From Nocardia terrae (GTDB lineage: Bacteria; Actinomycetota; Actinomycetes; Mycobacteriales; Mycobacteriaceae), in contig NZ_WRPP01000006.1 in assembly GCF_009760405.1 (NCBI RefSeq), positions 248,001-312,000 of the forward strand: DNA of 64,000 bases. The letters run 5' to 3'. The translations under genes and the position numbers were made by a program. The notes beneath the pieces are model-generated. The model was given only the letters and a program-made list of their open reading frames with translations, did not search any database and was not told the origin of the DNA. How positions within the stretch are numbered: position 1 is the stretch's first letter; every line of letters begins with the position of its first letter. Positions 34,218 to 43,063 of the stretch are shown piece by piece.

Positions 34218-35414
34218 TCAGCGGCAGTTCGAAGGCGGGGCCAGGCCCGCGAATCGGTCGGCCAGGTAGTTCATGGCGTTGACGGCTCCGGGGAAGATCG
34301 CGGTGCCGTGGTCCGCGCCCGGGATGATGTCGAACTGGACCGGGGTGCCCGCGGCGCAGTAGCGGCCCGCGGTGTACTGGGCCAGGTTCAGGGGCACCTG
34401 GTCGTTGCCGCCGTGCCATTCGTAGAGGGGCTGGCGGATGAGCTCGGGGACGATCTCGAGCGCGTTCTCGTGGAAGGTGCGGATCAGCACCGGGTCGTTC
34501 TCGGCGCCGGCGTGGAAGACCTCGCTGATGTGGTGGTTCGCGCCGACCGAGATGATGTCGTCCACACAGGAATTCGCCATGCGGTCGCGCATCCAGAAGC
34601 CGAACGGGGTGAGCGAGTCGTCGAGGCGCATCTCGGCGGGGTACTCGCGCTCCATGCCCTCGGCGACGGCGAAGCCGAGACCGAACAGCGGCTGCGGCGA
34701 ATCGCCCGCCTCGATGGCCATTTTGCCGGGATTCACCGGGACCCCGCCCTCGGCGACGCCGACGATCGGGAGTTCCGGCGCGTAATCCGGGGCGATCGCG
34801 GCCGCGAAACCGGTGGCCATCGCGCCGCCGGAGTAACCGGCCAGGCCGACCGGAGAATCGGCGAGTCCAGCCGGGGCGAAGCGCTTCACCGCGCGGATGC
34901 CGTCGAGGGTGATCTGGCCGCCCATGCGGGCCGCGCCGTAGGCGCTGTCGGGTCCCAGGTGGTCGGGAACGGCGATCGCCCAGCCCCGGGCCAGCAGCAG
35001 CGGGAAGGCGGCGGTCTCCTTGAGGCTGCCGTCGAACAGGCTGTGCGACGGGGCGCATTGCATGCCTAGGGAATTCACGAACGGCTGATACGACAGCAGC
35101 GGTCGCGGCCCGGGGCCGGGGGAGATGAGGGTGGTCACCGCCGGGATGGGCGCACCGGCGGAATTGGTGGAGCGGAACAGGATTTGCCACACCGTGGCGC
35201 CGGCCCACGGAGACGGGACCGACCGGACATTGAGGACATCGCCGTTCTGGGCGCCGCCGAGATTTCCTGCGGCGTAGTAGAACCCGTCCGCGTCCGGGAA
35301 GGGATATATCGCCCCGGCGTGCGCGGCGGGTGCGGCGGCCATGACGGCCACCAGTACCGTGGCGATTCCGAAGCCTTGGACCAGCATCTTTCTGATCGAC
35401 TGCCGCACCGCCAA
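34218..35414 (-). CDS. Secreted lipase (LIP family, PF03583 type)
   Basis: The protein of about 398 residues has a Sec signal (VLVAVMAAAPAAHA, cleavage after AHA) and a mature secretory-lipase domain. The nucleophile elbow is GYSGGA, the catalytic Asp probably lies in WHGGNDQVP and the His in GADHGTA. Two to four Cys could form disulfides. GAGGAG precedes a TTG at 35414 and a GTG at 35408, and either could be the start; the ATG at 35444 lies upstream of that site. It probably hydrolyses triglycerides or esters outside the cell. Confidence 0.88.
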   Translation of the reverse strand: MAVRQSIRKMLVQGFGIATVLVAVMAAAPAAHAGAIYPFPDADGFYYAAGNLGGAQNGDVLNVRSVPSPWAGATVWQILFRSTNSAGAPIPAVTTLISPGPGPRPLLSYQPFVNSLGMQCAPSHSLFDGSLKETAAFPLLLARGWAIAVPDHLGPDSAYGAARMGGQITLDGIRAVKRFAPAGLADSPVGLAGYSGGAMATGFAAAIAPDYAPELPIVGVAEGGVPVNPGKMAIEAGDSPQPLFGLGFAVAEGMEREYPAEMRLDDSLTPFGFWMRDRMANSCVDDIISVGANHHISEVFHAGAENDPVLIRTFHENALEIVPELIRQPLYEWHGGNDQVPLNLAQYTAGRYCAAGTPVQFDIIPGADHGTAIFPGAVNAMNYLADRFAGLAPPSNCR

Positions 35415-35670
35415 CTTGGCTCCTCGAGGCCGATGGGACAACACCGGGCAAGCGGCACTATCCTCGCAGTTCCGGGCTATTGTTCGGGCTCAGCAACACG
35501 CCGAATAGCAACTATTTAGCTAATTGGAGGAGGGGTGGTGGCAGCGCAGGGTCGCGTCGGCGCGTTGCCGCTCACCACCATGGCGGGGGTGCCCTCGAAA
35601 TTCGTAGACTGCTCGAATCGGGTGCGACGCGATGGATATCGGAACCGGCACGACGAGTTGGGGGCAGGCG

Positions 35671-36015
35671 ATGAGTGAGAAGGCCCGGCAGTGGGTCCCG
35701 GCCTCACGGCTGACGGTGCTGCTCGGCGAGGACGACCTGTACCGGCATCGTCCCCGCTATCACGAGATCGTGCGGCGCGCCCGCGATACCGGACTGGCCG
35801 GGGCGAGCGTCTGGCGCGGCGTCGAGGGGTACGGGGTGTCCTCCCACATCCACACCGCGCGGCTGCTCGATCTGGCCGAGCGGCTGCCGGTGCTGGTGAT
35901 GATCATCGACGACACCGACCGGCTGCGGGCCTTCGTGGAAAGCAATGCGGATCTGCTGGATTCGGTCACCGTGGCGCTCTCGCCCGTCGAGGTGTTCGAC
36001 GGGGTCCGGCGGTGA
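35671..36015 (+). CDS. DUF190-family protein (CrcB-associated)
   Basis: The 114-residue DUF190 protein has a ferredoxin-like/PII-like fold pattern, with RLTVLLGEDDLYRHRPRYHEIVRRARDTGLAGASVWRG and VLVMIIDDTDR. The ATG at 35671 follows GGGGGC. DUF190 genes are usually beside one or two crcB fluoride-channel genes. Here the stop overlaps the start of a broken crcB remnant. Without an intact channel its present role is uncertain. Confidence 0.88.
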   Translation: MSEKARQWVPASRLTVLLGEDDLYRHRPRYHEIVRRARDTGLAGASVWRGVEGYGVSSHIHTARLLDLAERLPVLVMIIDDTDRLRAFVESNADLLDSVTVALSPVEVFDGVRR

Positions 36016-36182
36016 CGGTATTACTGGCGGATCGCGCGGTGGGCCATCGATTCGCTAGTGTTCTCCCACTGGGCACGTTCGGGGACGAAACGATTCGATT
36101 GGCCGAGGAGGGCGCTTACAGCTATGCGGTGGCGAACATCGTGATGGGCGTCGTCTTCTCCGGCAGTCAGGTGCGGCCGTGA
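36012..36182 (+). pseudogene. Internally deleted crcB fluoride-channel remnant
   Basis: The 56-codon frame begins MTVLL, then has DRAVGHRFASVLPLGTF and DETIRLAEEGAYSYAVANIVMGV. These pieces match the N-terminal end, the first-loop region (Asp-Arg to the PWGT-like turn) and the final-helix approach of CrcB. The pore helices between them are missing, including the GFCGxxTTFST segment. A normal CrcB is about 125 residues. It keeps the GTGA overlap with the DUF190 gene, so the deletion happened in a coupled pair. Confidence 0.7.
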
Positions 36183-36229
36183 TCCTGATGACCAGCCGGG
36201 CACAGGCGATACGCAAGGGAGGTGCGAGC

Positions 36230-37870
36230 ATGGCCCACGATCGAGCCGGACGACCGGCGCGGGCCACGGACCTCGAAGACATCGCGCACTTGGTGACGTC
36301 CTACTACAGCCGGATTCCCGATCCGGCCGATCCCGCGCAGCTGGTCTCCTTCGGCACCTCCGGGCATCGCGGGTCCAGTCTGGACAACGCCTTCAACGAG
36401 GCGCACATCCTGGCCATCACCCAGGCGATCGTGGAATACCGTGCCTCCCGGGGCATTACCGGTCCGGTGTATCTGGCCCGCGACACGCACGCGCTGTCCG
36501 AGCCCGCCTGGACCACCGCGCTCGAGGTGCTGGCCGCCAACGACGTCACCGCCATCATCGACTCACGCGACAGGTACACGCCCACACCGGCTTTGAGTCA
36601 CGCGGTGCTGCGGCACAATCGGGGCGGGACACGGCATCAGGCCGACGGGATCGTGGTGACGCCGTCGCACAATCCGCCGCGCGACGGCGGGTTCAAGTAC
36701 AACCCGCCGCACGGGGGCCCGGCCGACACCATCGCCACCGACGCCATCGCGGCGCGCGCCAACGAACTTCTGATGACCGGTCTCGCCGATGTGAAGCGGA
36801 CGTCGCTCGCGCACGCGCTGGCCACCAATGTGGAGCGCTACGACTATCTGGACCGCTACATCTCGGACCTACCCAATGTGCTGAACCTGGACGCCATTCG
36901 AGGCGCCGGGATTCGGCTGGGCGCGGACCCCATGGGCGGGGCCTCCGTGGATTACTGGGAGGAGATCGGGCAGCGCTACGACCTCGAGCTCGAGGTGGTG
37001 AATCCGTTCGTCGATCCGACGTGGCGGTTCATGACGCTGGACTCGGACGGGCGCATCCGGATGGATCCGTCCTCGCGCTACGCGATGGCCTCGCTGGTGG
37101 CGATTCGCGACGACTACGACATCTCCACCGGCAACGACGCGGACGCGGACCGGCACGGCATCGTGACTCCCGATGCGGGACTGATGAATCCGAACCACTA
37201 CCTGGCAGTGGCGATCGAATACCTGATCGCCAACCGGATGGGGTGGGACGCGCTGACCAAGATCGGCAAGACCGTGGTCACCTCCGGCATGATCGACCGG
37301 GTGGTCGGGGTGCTGGGCCGCGACGTGTACGAGGTGCCGGTCGGGTTCAAGTGGTTCGTGCCCGGATTGTTCAGCGGCAGCCTGGCTTTCGGCGGGGAGG
37401 AGTCGGCGGGGGCGTCGTTCCTGCGCATGGACGGCACCGTGTGGACCACCGACAAGGACGGCATCCTGCTGGCGCTGCTGGCCGCGGAGATCACCGCCGT
37501 CACCGGGCAGAGCCCCTCCACCCGCTACGCCGAGCTCGAAAAGCGCTACGGGTCACCCGCCTACACCCGCGTCGACGCCACGGCGACCGCGGAACAGAAA
37601 GCCCGCCTCGCGGCGTTGACGCCGGACATGATCAGTGCGACCGAAATCGCCGGTGAGGCGATCACCGGAATCCAGACCAGGGCCCGCGGCAACGGCGCGG
37701 CCCTGGGCGGAGTGAAGGTCACCACCGAGAACGCCTGGTTCGCCGCCCGGCCGTCCGGGACCGAGGACAAGTACAAGATCTACGCGGAATCCTTCCAGGG
37801 GCCCGAGCACCTCGCGCAGGTGCAGGCCGCCGCCGAGGAGATCGTCGGACACGCGCTGGCCGGTGAGTAG
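36230..37870 (+). CDS. pgm: Alpha-D-glucose phosphate-specific phosphoglucomutase
   Basis: The 546-residue enzyme interconverts glucose-1-phosphate and glucose-6-phosphate. It has SFGTSGHRG at about 38-46, the phosphoserine loop VVTPSHNPP, the metal-binding DADADRHG and the phosphate-binding RPSGTEDKYKIY near the C terminus. The ATG at 36230, with GGGAGG before it, gives the standard length of the bacterial enzyme. An MFS gene overlaps its 3' end by 8 bases. Confidence 0.97.
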   Translation: MAHDRAGRPARATDLEDIAHLVTSYYSRIPDPADPAQLVSFGTSGHRGSSLDNAFNEAHILAITQAIVEYRASRGITGPVYLARDTHALSEPAWTTALEVLAANDVTAIIDSRDRYTPTPALSHAVLRHNRGGTRHQADGIVVTPSHNPPRDGGFKYNPPHGGPADTIATDAIAARANELLMTGLADVKRTSLAHALATNVERYDYLDRYISDLPNVLNLDAIRGAGIRLGADPMGGASVDYWEEIGQRYDLELEVVNPFVDPTWRFMTLDSDGRIRMDPSSRYAMASLVAIRDDYDISTGNDADADRHGIVTPDAGLMNPNHYLAVAIEYLIANRMGWDALTKIGKTVVTSGMIDRVVGVLGRDVYEVPVGFKWFVPGLFSGSLAFGGEESAGASFLRMDGTVWTTDKDGILLALLAAEITAVTGQSPSTRYAELEKRYGSPAYTRVDATATAEQKARLAALTPDMISATEIAGEAITGIQTRARGNGAALGGVKVTTENAWFAARPSGTEDKYKIYAESFQGPEHLAQVQAAAEEIVGHALAGE

Positions 37871-39089
37871 TCCGGGAGAACCGGTCTCCACACGGCATCG
37901 GCTGCCGGTCGAGATCTGGGTGCTGGTCGGGTCGGCGTTCACCATCGCCATCGGGTTCGGCTTGGTCGCACCGGCGCTGCCGCAGTTCGCGCGCAGCTTC
38001 GACGTGGGGGTGGCGGCGGCCTCGTTCATCGTCAGCGCGTTCGCGTTGATGCGGTTGCTGTTCGCGCCCTTGGCCGGACGGCTGTTGCAGAAGCTGGGGG
38101 AGCGGCCGGTCTATCTGACCGGGCTGCTGATCGTCGCGGTGTCGACGGGCGCTTGTGCGCTGGCGCAAAGCTATTGGCAGCTGCTGGTTCTGCGCTCCCT
38201 CGGCGGGATCGGGTCCACCATGTTCACGGTGTCCTCGCTGGGCCTGGTGATCCGCATGTCCCCGCCCGCCGAACGCGGCCGGGTCTCCGGGGTGTACTCC
38301 ACCAGCTTCCTGATCGGATCCATCAGCGGGCCGCTGGTCGGCGGGGCCCTGTCCTTCCTGGGCCTGCGCGCGCCCTTCCTCATCTACTGCGTGGCCCTGC
38401 TCATCGCCAGCCTGATCGTCTATGTGGCCCTGCGGGATTCCCCGCTCGCCCTCCCCGAGAAGGCCAACGGCGCACCCACCATGACCTTCCGCCAGGCCCT
38501 CGCCCGCCCCGCCTACCGCGCGGCCCTGTGGGCCAACTTCGGCAACGGCGCAGCCGTTTTCGGCGTCCGCATGGCCCTCGTCCCGCTCATCGTCGTCGAA
38601 GTCCTCAAACAGGACGCCGCCCTCGCCGGCGTAGCCCTCACCGCCTTCGCCCTCGGCAACGCCTCGGTCCTGTTCCTCTCCGGCCGCTGGTCGGACACCC
38701 TGGGCCGCAAGCCCTTCCTCATCGCCGGCACCCTGATCTGCGCCCTCGGCACCGCCGGCATAGGCCTGGCCCCCACCCTCATCTGGCTCCTCATCGCCTC
38801 CTGCGTAGCAGGCATCGGCTCAGGCATGTTCACCCCCGCCCTCCAAGCCGCCGTCGCCGACATCATCGGCCCCGGCACCCGCGGCGGCCCAGTCCTAGCC
38901 GGCTACCAAATGTCCGCCGACCTCGGCACCTTCCTCGGCCCCTACGCCATCGGCACGCTCGCCGACCGAGTCTCCTACGGCGTCGCACTCGCAGTCACGG
39001 GCGTACTGCTGGCGACCGCGTCCGCGGTGTGGCTCGTGGTACCCGAAACCCTGCGCCGCAAGGAAGCTGCGGTGTCCCCGGTCGTCTAG
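37863..39089 (+). CDS. MFS transporter
   Basis: The 408-residue carrier has 12 membrane segments, the GFGLVAPALPQFARSF first helix and APLAGRLLQKLGERPV in loop 2-3. RGRVSGVYSTSFLIGSISGPLVGG covers helix 5, as in DHA1-type exporters. The GTG start overlaps the end of pgm, so the two are translationally coupled, although no metabolic link is obvious. The substrate is unknown. Codon choice shifts to C-ending in the second half. Confidence 0.85.
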   Translation: MSSPGEPVSTRHRLPVEIWVLVGSAFTIAIGFGLVAPALPQFARSFDVGVAAASFIVSAFALMRLLFAPLAGRLLQKLGERPVYLTGLLIVAVSTGACALAQSYWQLLVLRSLGGIGSTMFTVSSLGLVIRMSPPAERGRVSGVYSTSFLIGSISGPLVGGALSFLGLRAPFLIYCVALLIASLIVYVALRDSPLALPEKANGAPTMTFRQALARPAYRAALWANFGNGAAVFGVRMALVPLIVVEVLKQDAALAGVALTAFALGNASVLFLSGRWSDTLGRKPFLIAGTLICALGTAGIGLAPTLIWLLIASCVAGIGSGMFTPALQAAVADIIGPGTRGGPVLAGYQMSADLGTFLGPYAIGTLADRVSYGVALAVTGVLLATASAVWLVVPETLRRKEAAVSPVV

Positions 39090-39137
39090 CACGGGGTGGG
39101 TGTTGCACCGGTGCGGGCTTCGGGCAGAGTGTTGCGG

Positions 39138-39878
39138 GTGAGCAATCCGACTTCGAAGCACACGCCGCAGCCGGTTTCCAGCAAGACCACCTATGCGTTG
39201 GCCGGGTTGGCGCTGGTGGTGGTCGTGGTGATCGTGGGGGCGTTGTATCTGTGGAATCGCGGGGGCGGGGACACCGTGCGTAGCGATGGGTACGGGCCGG
39301 TGCACGACCCCGGGGTGTCGGTGGCGCTGGATTCGGACGGGGGGATCGTGCTGGGGAAGCCCAATGTCGCGAAAACTGTTGATATCTACGAGGATCCGAT
39401 CTGCCCGGCGTGCGGGCACCTGGAGAAGATCTATGGGCAGGAAATCGCGCAGCAGGTGGATCTGGGCAAGATCGCGGTGCGGTACCGGCTGGTGAACTTC
39501 CTGGATCGCAACTCCAAGAGCAAGGATTACTCGACCCGCGCGATCGCCGCCAACGAGTGTGTGGCGCAGGCGGGCGACGGTCCCGTCTACGGCAAGTTCC
39601 ACTCGCTGCTGTTCACTACCGAGCAGCCTTCCGAGGGCGGCTCGGACCACGACAACAAGGAACTGGCCGCCATCGCCAAGCAGGCGGGCGCGAGCGACGA
39701 CGTCGCCAAGTGCATCACCTCGGGCGAGCGCGCCGACGCCGGCCGCGCACACGCCGAAGCATCGATGAAGGCCCTCGACGACCTGATCGGAAAGAACTGG
39801 GGCACCCCCTCGATATTCGTCGACGGCAAGAAGGTCGACTGGGGCAACTCGAACTGGGTGCTCGACGCAGCGAAATAG
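39138..39878 (+). CDS. Membrane-anchored DsbA/thioredoxin-fold protein
   Basis: The 246-residue protein has one N-terminal membrane anchor (about 20-40) and an extracytoplasmic DsbA-like thioredoxin domain. The CPAC redox motif is in IYEDPICPACGHLEK, and a cis-Pro loop GTPSIFVDGKK is near the end. The pattern is that of actinobacterial DsbA-like oxidoreductases. The GTG at 39138 is the likely start, and a GTG at 39096 is in frame. It probably forms disulfides in exported proteins. Confidence 0.87.
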   Translation: MSNPTSKHTPQPVSSKTTYALAGLALVVVVVIVGALYLWNRGGGDTVRSDGYGPVHDPGVSVALDSDGGIVLGKPNVAKTVDIYEDPICPACGHLEKIYGQEIAQQVDLGKIAVRYRLVNFLDRNSKSKDYSTRAIAANECVAQAGDGPVYGKFHSLLFTTEQPSEGGSDHDNKELAAIAKQAGASDDVAKCITSGERADAGRAHAEASMKALDDLIGKNWGTPSIFVDGKKVDWGNSNWVLDAAK

Positions 39879-39900
39879 CCACATCGGGAAGACGGAAACA

Positions 39901-39935
39901 GGGGGCTGGTGAGTGCAATCACCTACCGACCCCCT
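39901..39935 (+). terminator. Imperfect terminator after the DsbA-like gene
   Basis: GGTGA-GTGCAA-TCACC (39908-39923) is enclosed by outer GGGGG (39901-39905) and CCCCC, forming a bulged stem shortly after the stop. Confidence 0.5.
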
Positions 39936-40071
39936 ATCCGTGCCAATATTTGATCCTGACCAGTTCTTTCCGTGAAACCCAGGCATTAGGTTCCCGGTCG
40001 AGTTCTATCGTTAGCCCATTGGTTGCCTTCGGTGGCCATCCTTCGAAACGATGAACTCCAGGGGGAATTCA

Positions 40072-40506
40072 ATGATTCGCAAGACCATTGGGGCGGTCGC
40101 CGTCGTCGCGTCCGCTATCGCGGGAACCGGCGTGCTCACCGCCTGTGACCCATCCAAACCAGCACCGATCTCTACGGCGAATTCGCTTGTCCAATTGGCG
40201 GCTACGCCGACCGCGTTCACGCCCAGCGTTCTGGACGACGGCGGGACATACACCAGCGTGCTCGTGACCGTGACCAACACCCGCAAAGACAAGGCGATCA
40301 GCGTCAATCCGCTGTACTTCACGATCACCGACACCGAGGGGAACAAGCACACCGTCGAGCTCGGCATGGAGCAGAATCAGATTGCGGCCGTCGAGCTTCA
40401 GCCGGGTGAAAAGGTAACCGGCGCGGTAGCCGCCAAGGGCTCCTTCACCGCGAAGACCGTAGTCTTCGACAATCTGACGGACCAGGTCCGGGCCGACGTT
40501 TCCTAG
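40072..40506 (+). CDS. DUF4352-type lipoprotein
   Basis: The 144-residue protein has a lipoprotein signal with lipobox VLTAC (Cys at residue 25) and a beta-sandwich domain of the DUF4352/immunoglobulin-like kind. Typical lines are TYTSVLVTVTNTRKDKAISV and TDTEGNKHTVEL. GGGGGA precedes the ATG. It is anchored to the outer face of the membrane and has no enzymatic motifs. Such proteins often serve as envelope or antigen-like factors of unknown role. Confidence 0.82.
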   Translation: MIRKTIGAVAVVASAIAGTGVLTACDPSKPAPISTANSLVQLAATPTAFTPSVLDDGGTYTSVLVTVTNTRKDKAISVNPLYFTITDTEGNKHTVELGMEQNQIAAVELQPGEKVTGAVAAKGSFTAKTVVFDNLTDQVRADVS

Positions 40507-40540
40507 CCGCCACTTCGGGAGGTGCTGGGCCCCAACGGAT

Positions 40541-40837
40541 TCAGGAGTCCAGGGCGGGGCGGCGCAGGCGGCCGGTGTAGTTGCCTGCGCGGCCCAGGGC
40601 ATCGTCGGCGGCGTCGAGTTCGATGAGTGCTTCGTCGAAAACCTCTGCGGCACCGGCTATGCAGTAGGCAGGGGTGGTGAGTGCGCCGATGCCGGGGGTA
40701 TCGAGGAGGAGGCCGGAGTCGGGCAGTTCGCGGTAGGCCGTGGCGAGCTCGGCCAGCTCGGACCGTAACTGTCCCAAGCGTTCCCGCAGCAGCTGCCGCC
40801 GCTCATCCAACAGCACTGGGTCCCGAAGATCGCTCAT
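40541..40837 (-). CDS. Small helical hypothetical protein
   Basis: The 98-residue protein starts with a Leu/Arg/Glu-rich helix (LLDERRQLLRERLGQLRSELAELATAYREL), likely a coiled coil. The tail contains GIGALTTPAYCIAGAAEVFDEALIELDAADDAL. No known domain is recognised. The ATG is immediately followed upstream by an 18-base perfect inverted repeat. Coding use of third-position G/C supports it as real. Confidence 0.6.
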   Translation of the reverse strand: MSDLRDPVLLDERRQLLRERLGQLRSELAELATAYRELPDSGLLLDTPGIGALTTPAYCIAGAAEVFDEALIELDAADDALGRAGNYTGRLRRPALDS

Positions 40838-40843
40838 GGCACC

Positions 40844-40895
40844 AGCATGCAATGAGGCACGGCGAATCGGGCTTTTTCGTGCCTCATTGCATGCT
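40844..40895. repeat. Perfect 18-base inverted repeat
   Basis: AGCATGCAATGAGGCACG (40844-40861) and CGTGCCTCATTGCATGCT (40878-40895) are exact reverse complements with a 16-base spacer. It lies in the 5' leader of the small helical gene and downstream of the HNH gene. There is no T tail for a terminator on the minus strand, so an operator or an element end is equally likely. Confidence 0.75.
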
Positions 40896-40999
40896 CGTGG
40901 AGTTGGGCGGGGTGCGGCCCATCGGGGGAACGGTGAGTTGAGCCGCACCCCTGGGAGGGGCCGGGCTGGGGGCTCGGCCCTTGGTCGGGGGTGGGGTGG

Positions 41000-42556
41000 T
41001 CAGCGGGTTGCGGCTCGGTCGGGGATGTCGTTGTCGGGGGTGGTGCGGGAGAGTTGGGGGTGGATGAGGATGTGGGATTCCATGGGGTAGGCCAGGTCTG
41101 TGGTGATGGGGCGGCCTATTGGAGGGTCGGGGACGGCTCGCAGGGGAGTGCGGAATTGCGGGGCGTCTATGTCGGTGTGGGGGAAGAGGTAGCGGGCGCC
41201 CTCGCGGATGGTTTCGTGGGGTTCGCCGCTGGGGTCGACCCAGCGCATGCGGTCGTTGTCGGCGAGGTAGACGCGCCAGGGGTGTTTTCCCTTGTCCGCC
41301 AGGCTCTTCAGGCGGTGGTGGTGGGTGCACAGGACGGCGCGGAAGGCCGTATTCGGGTGGGAGGACGAGCGGCCGGGGTAGGGGTCGAACTGGACCAGTG
41401 AGGTTTCCGCGGCGGGCATGGTGCAGCCGGGGAAGCGGCAGAGGCCGTCGAGGGCACGCACTTCACGGGCGGGGGCGGCGGAGAAGGGGCGCAGCGCGGC
41501 GACCTTCGGCGGGGTGGATTCGTTCTTGCGCGAATCGGGTTGCAGCGTGCGTTCCCAGGGCGCTTGTGCCGCGCGAGTGACGGTGTCGTGGCCGTTCGGA
41601 GGTGAGGATTCGGGGGCCGGTTCGGCTGGTGCTCCGGTGGTTTCGGTGTCCGGGAAATATTCGGGGATCACCTGGAAGCGCGCGTGCTCGGCCAGGGTGC
41701 GGGCGAGGTTCGCGTCGACCGGGCCGTAGCCCGCCAGGAAGGCCGGGTCGTCGCGCAGCCCGAGCAGGGTTTCGGCGGAGACGCCGACCTGGATGAGGGG
41801 GCGGCGCGGAGTGGCGGGGGTGGCCGCCTTCGGGCAGTCAAGGCCCTTGCCGCAACCGCAGGAGAGGCGGCCGGAGCCGTCCGCCAGAGCGATGAGGGCG
41901 TCGGCGCGGCGCTGCGGCATGGAACGGGGATCGTCGTCGCAGACCTGCAGGCTCATTTCGCGCAGGCGCATGGCGAGGGCCTGTGCGCCCGCGGCGGGCA
42001 GCAGACCGTCGAAGACCGCCATCCCGTCCTGGACCGCGCGGATGCGAATGTCGCGGTCCTGCTCGCGTTCCTGACGCCGGCGGGTCTCGCCCTCGGGATC
42101 CAGCCGCGTCACCCAGCGCTGCGCGGTCTGCCGTAATCGGGCCGGGTCCGAGCGCAGCCCCGCGTCGATCAGCTTGGGCTCCAATACTTCTCGCACCTCG
42201 TGCGGGAGTCCGCGCAGACTGTCCACGATCACCTGCACGCGGGACAGGTCGATCCGCCCGGCCGCGAACGCCAGTTTGGTCTGCGGTAGCGAGTCCAGCG
42301 CCAGCGAGATGTCGATGAGCGCCGCCGCCACCGGTTCGGATACGTGCACCGCCACCGCGACCTCCGCCGCGGCGAACTCCCCGGCGCGCACCCCGCCCAC
42401 CCCCGGCGCGGCATTGCCCGCCCGATGCCGGCGATACACCTCCCGCACCGCTGTGATTTCCGCCGCTTGTGCGAACGCCGCCGCTCCATGCGCCCGCCGC
42501 AGTGCGTCGATCAGCTCCTCGTCGCCCATCGCCTCCACCTCTCGGCTATCGAACAT
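41000..42556 (-). CDS. 13E12-type DUF222/HNH endonuclease-family protein
   Basis: This 518-residue protein of the 13E12 repeat family has a long DUF222 helical domain (about 10-330, with GRIDLSRVQVIVDSL and PAAGAQALAMRL). The C-terminal HNH-like zinc region starts CRFPGC and ends VLCTHHHRLKS. The first half of the HNH motif, normally a DH pair, reads LVQFDPY here, so the nuclease may be inactive. The ATG at 42556 is the first sensible start; the open frame extends upstream with unrelated sequence. It is 129 bases from tRNA-Ala, a common setting for such repeats. Confidence 0.85.
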   Translation of the reverse strand: MFDSREVEAMGDEELIDALRRAHGAAAFAQAAEITAVREVYRRHRAGNAAPGVGGVRAGEFAAAEVAVAVHVSEPVAAALIDISLALDSLPQTKLAFAAGRIDLSRVQVIVDSLRGLPHEVREVLEPKLIDAGLRSDPARLRQTAQRWVTRLDPEGETRRRQEREQDRDIRIRAVQDGMAVFDGLLPAAGAQALAMRLREMSLQVCDDDPRSMPQRRADALIALADGSGRLSCGCGKGLDCPKAATPATPRRPLIQVGVSAETLLGLRDDPAFLAGYGPVDANLARTLAEHARFQVIPEYFPDTETTGAPAEPAPESSPPNGHDTVTRAAQAPWERTLQPDSRKNESTPPKVAALRPFSAAPAREVRALDGLCRFPGCTMPAAETSLVQFDPYPGRSSSHPNTAFRAVLCTHHHRLKSLADKGKHPWRVYLADNDRMRWVDPSGEPHETIREGARYLFPHTDIDAPQFRTPLRAVPDPPIGRPITTDLAYPMESHILIHPQLSRTTPDNDIPDRAATR

Positions 42557-42685
42557 GCGTTCGAGCCTAGCTCGAGAAGATCGCTGCCGCCAGCCTCTAT
42601 CCAGGCGATTTGGTTTGTTCGACACCCGTCGTGTAACTTCGTTCAAGCAAGCGGGGCAACGCCCGGCTGGCACAGAAGTGAACAC

Positions 42686-42758
42686 GGGGCTATGGCGCAG
42701 CTGGTAGCGCACCACACTGGCAGTGTGGGGGTCAGGGGTTCGAGTCCCCTTAGCTCCA
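42686..42758 (+). tRNA. tRNA-Ala (GGC anticodon)
   Basis: A 73-base cloverleaf. The acceptor stem is GGGGCTA/TAGCTCC with the G3:U70 wobble that identifies alanine tRNA. The anticodon stem-loop CACACTGGCAGTGTG has GGC in the loop, and the T loop is GGTTCGAGTCC. The 3' CCA is not encoded in full. Confidence 0.96.
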
Positions 42759-42763
42759 CCCGA

Positions 42764-42798
42764 GACAAACCCCCAGGTCGGAGACCTGGGGGTTTGTC
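42764..42798 (+). terminator. Terminator of the tRNA-Ala gene
   Basis: GACAAACCCCCAGGTC (42764-42779) and GACCTGGGGGTTTGTC (42783-42798) form a perfect 16-bp stem with a GGA loop, followed by TTTGTTGT. Confidence 0.92.
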
Positions 42799-42845
42799 TT
42801 TGTTGTACGCACTCAGCCTGTAAAGGCCTCTGAGCGGGTTGAATC

Positions 42846-43063
42846 TTGGTTGCGAGGGTTCGAGTCTCCTGAGGTGTTGTTACTGTTGGGGCTGGTGTGG
42901 TTTTGGTCGTGCCTCTCTCGGTCGCGCATGGCCTGAGCAAGGACGGCGCGGGCGAGTTTGTGCAGATCCGGTTTCCCGCTGCATCGTTTCGACGATGATC
43001 CGCCGCTCGGGTCGCGGAGTGCCGCGCTTCTTCAGGATTCGCTCGGTGGCGTGTGGATCGACA
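42846..43063 (-). pseudogene. Frameshifted remnant of an unidentified small gene
   Basis: Two adjacent minus-strand frames read like one protein. VDPHATERILKKRGTPRPER and RRIIVETMQRE (from about 43063) end near 42960, then a neighbouring frame continues LHKLARAVLAQAMRDRERHD to about 42850. Both have the charge and helix pattern of coding sequence, and neither has a good start. I do not recognise the family. The rest of 42800-43270 shows no convincing gene. Confidence 0.35.

Noticed and set aside
35445..35670. Fluoride riboswitch before the DUF190 gene
   Set aside because: I could not see the conserved fluoride-aptamer pattern in this region, and the associated crcB is broken.
35538..35678. 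GTG frame of 46 codons ending in the DUF190 start, with GGAGGAGG before it
   Set aside because: A good ribosome site, but the peptide shows no conserved pattern; it may be only a leader.
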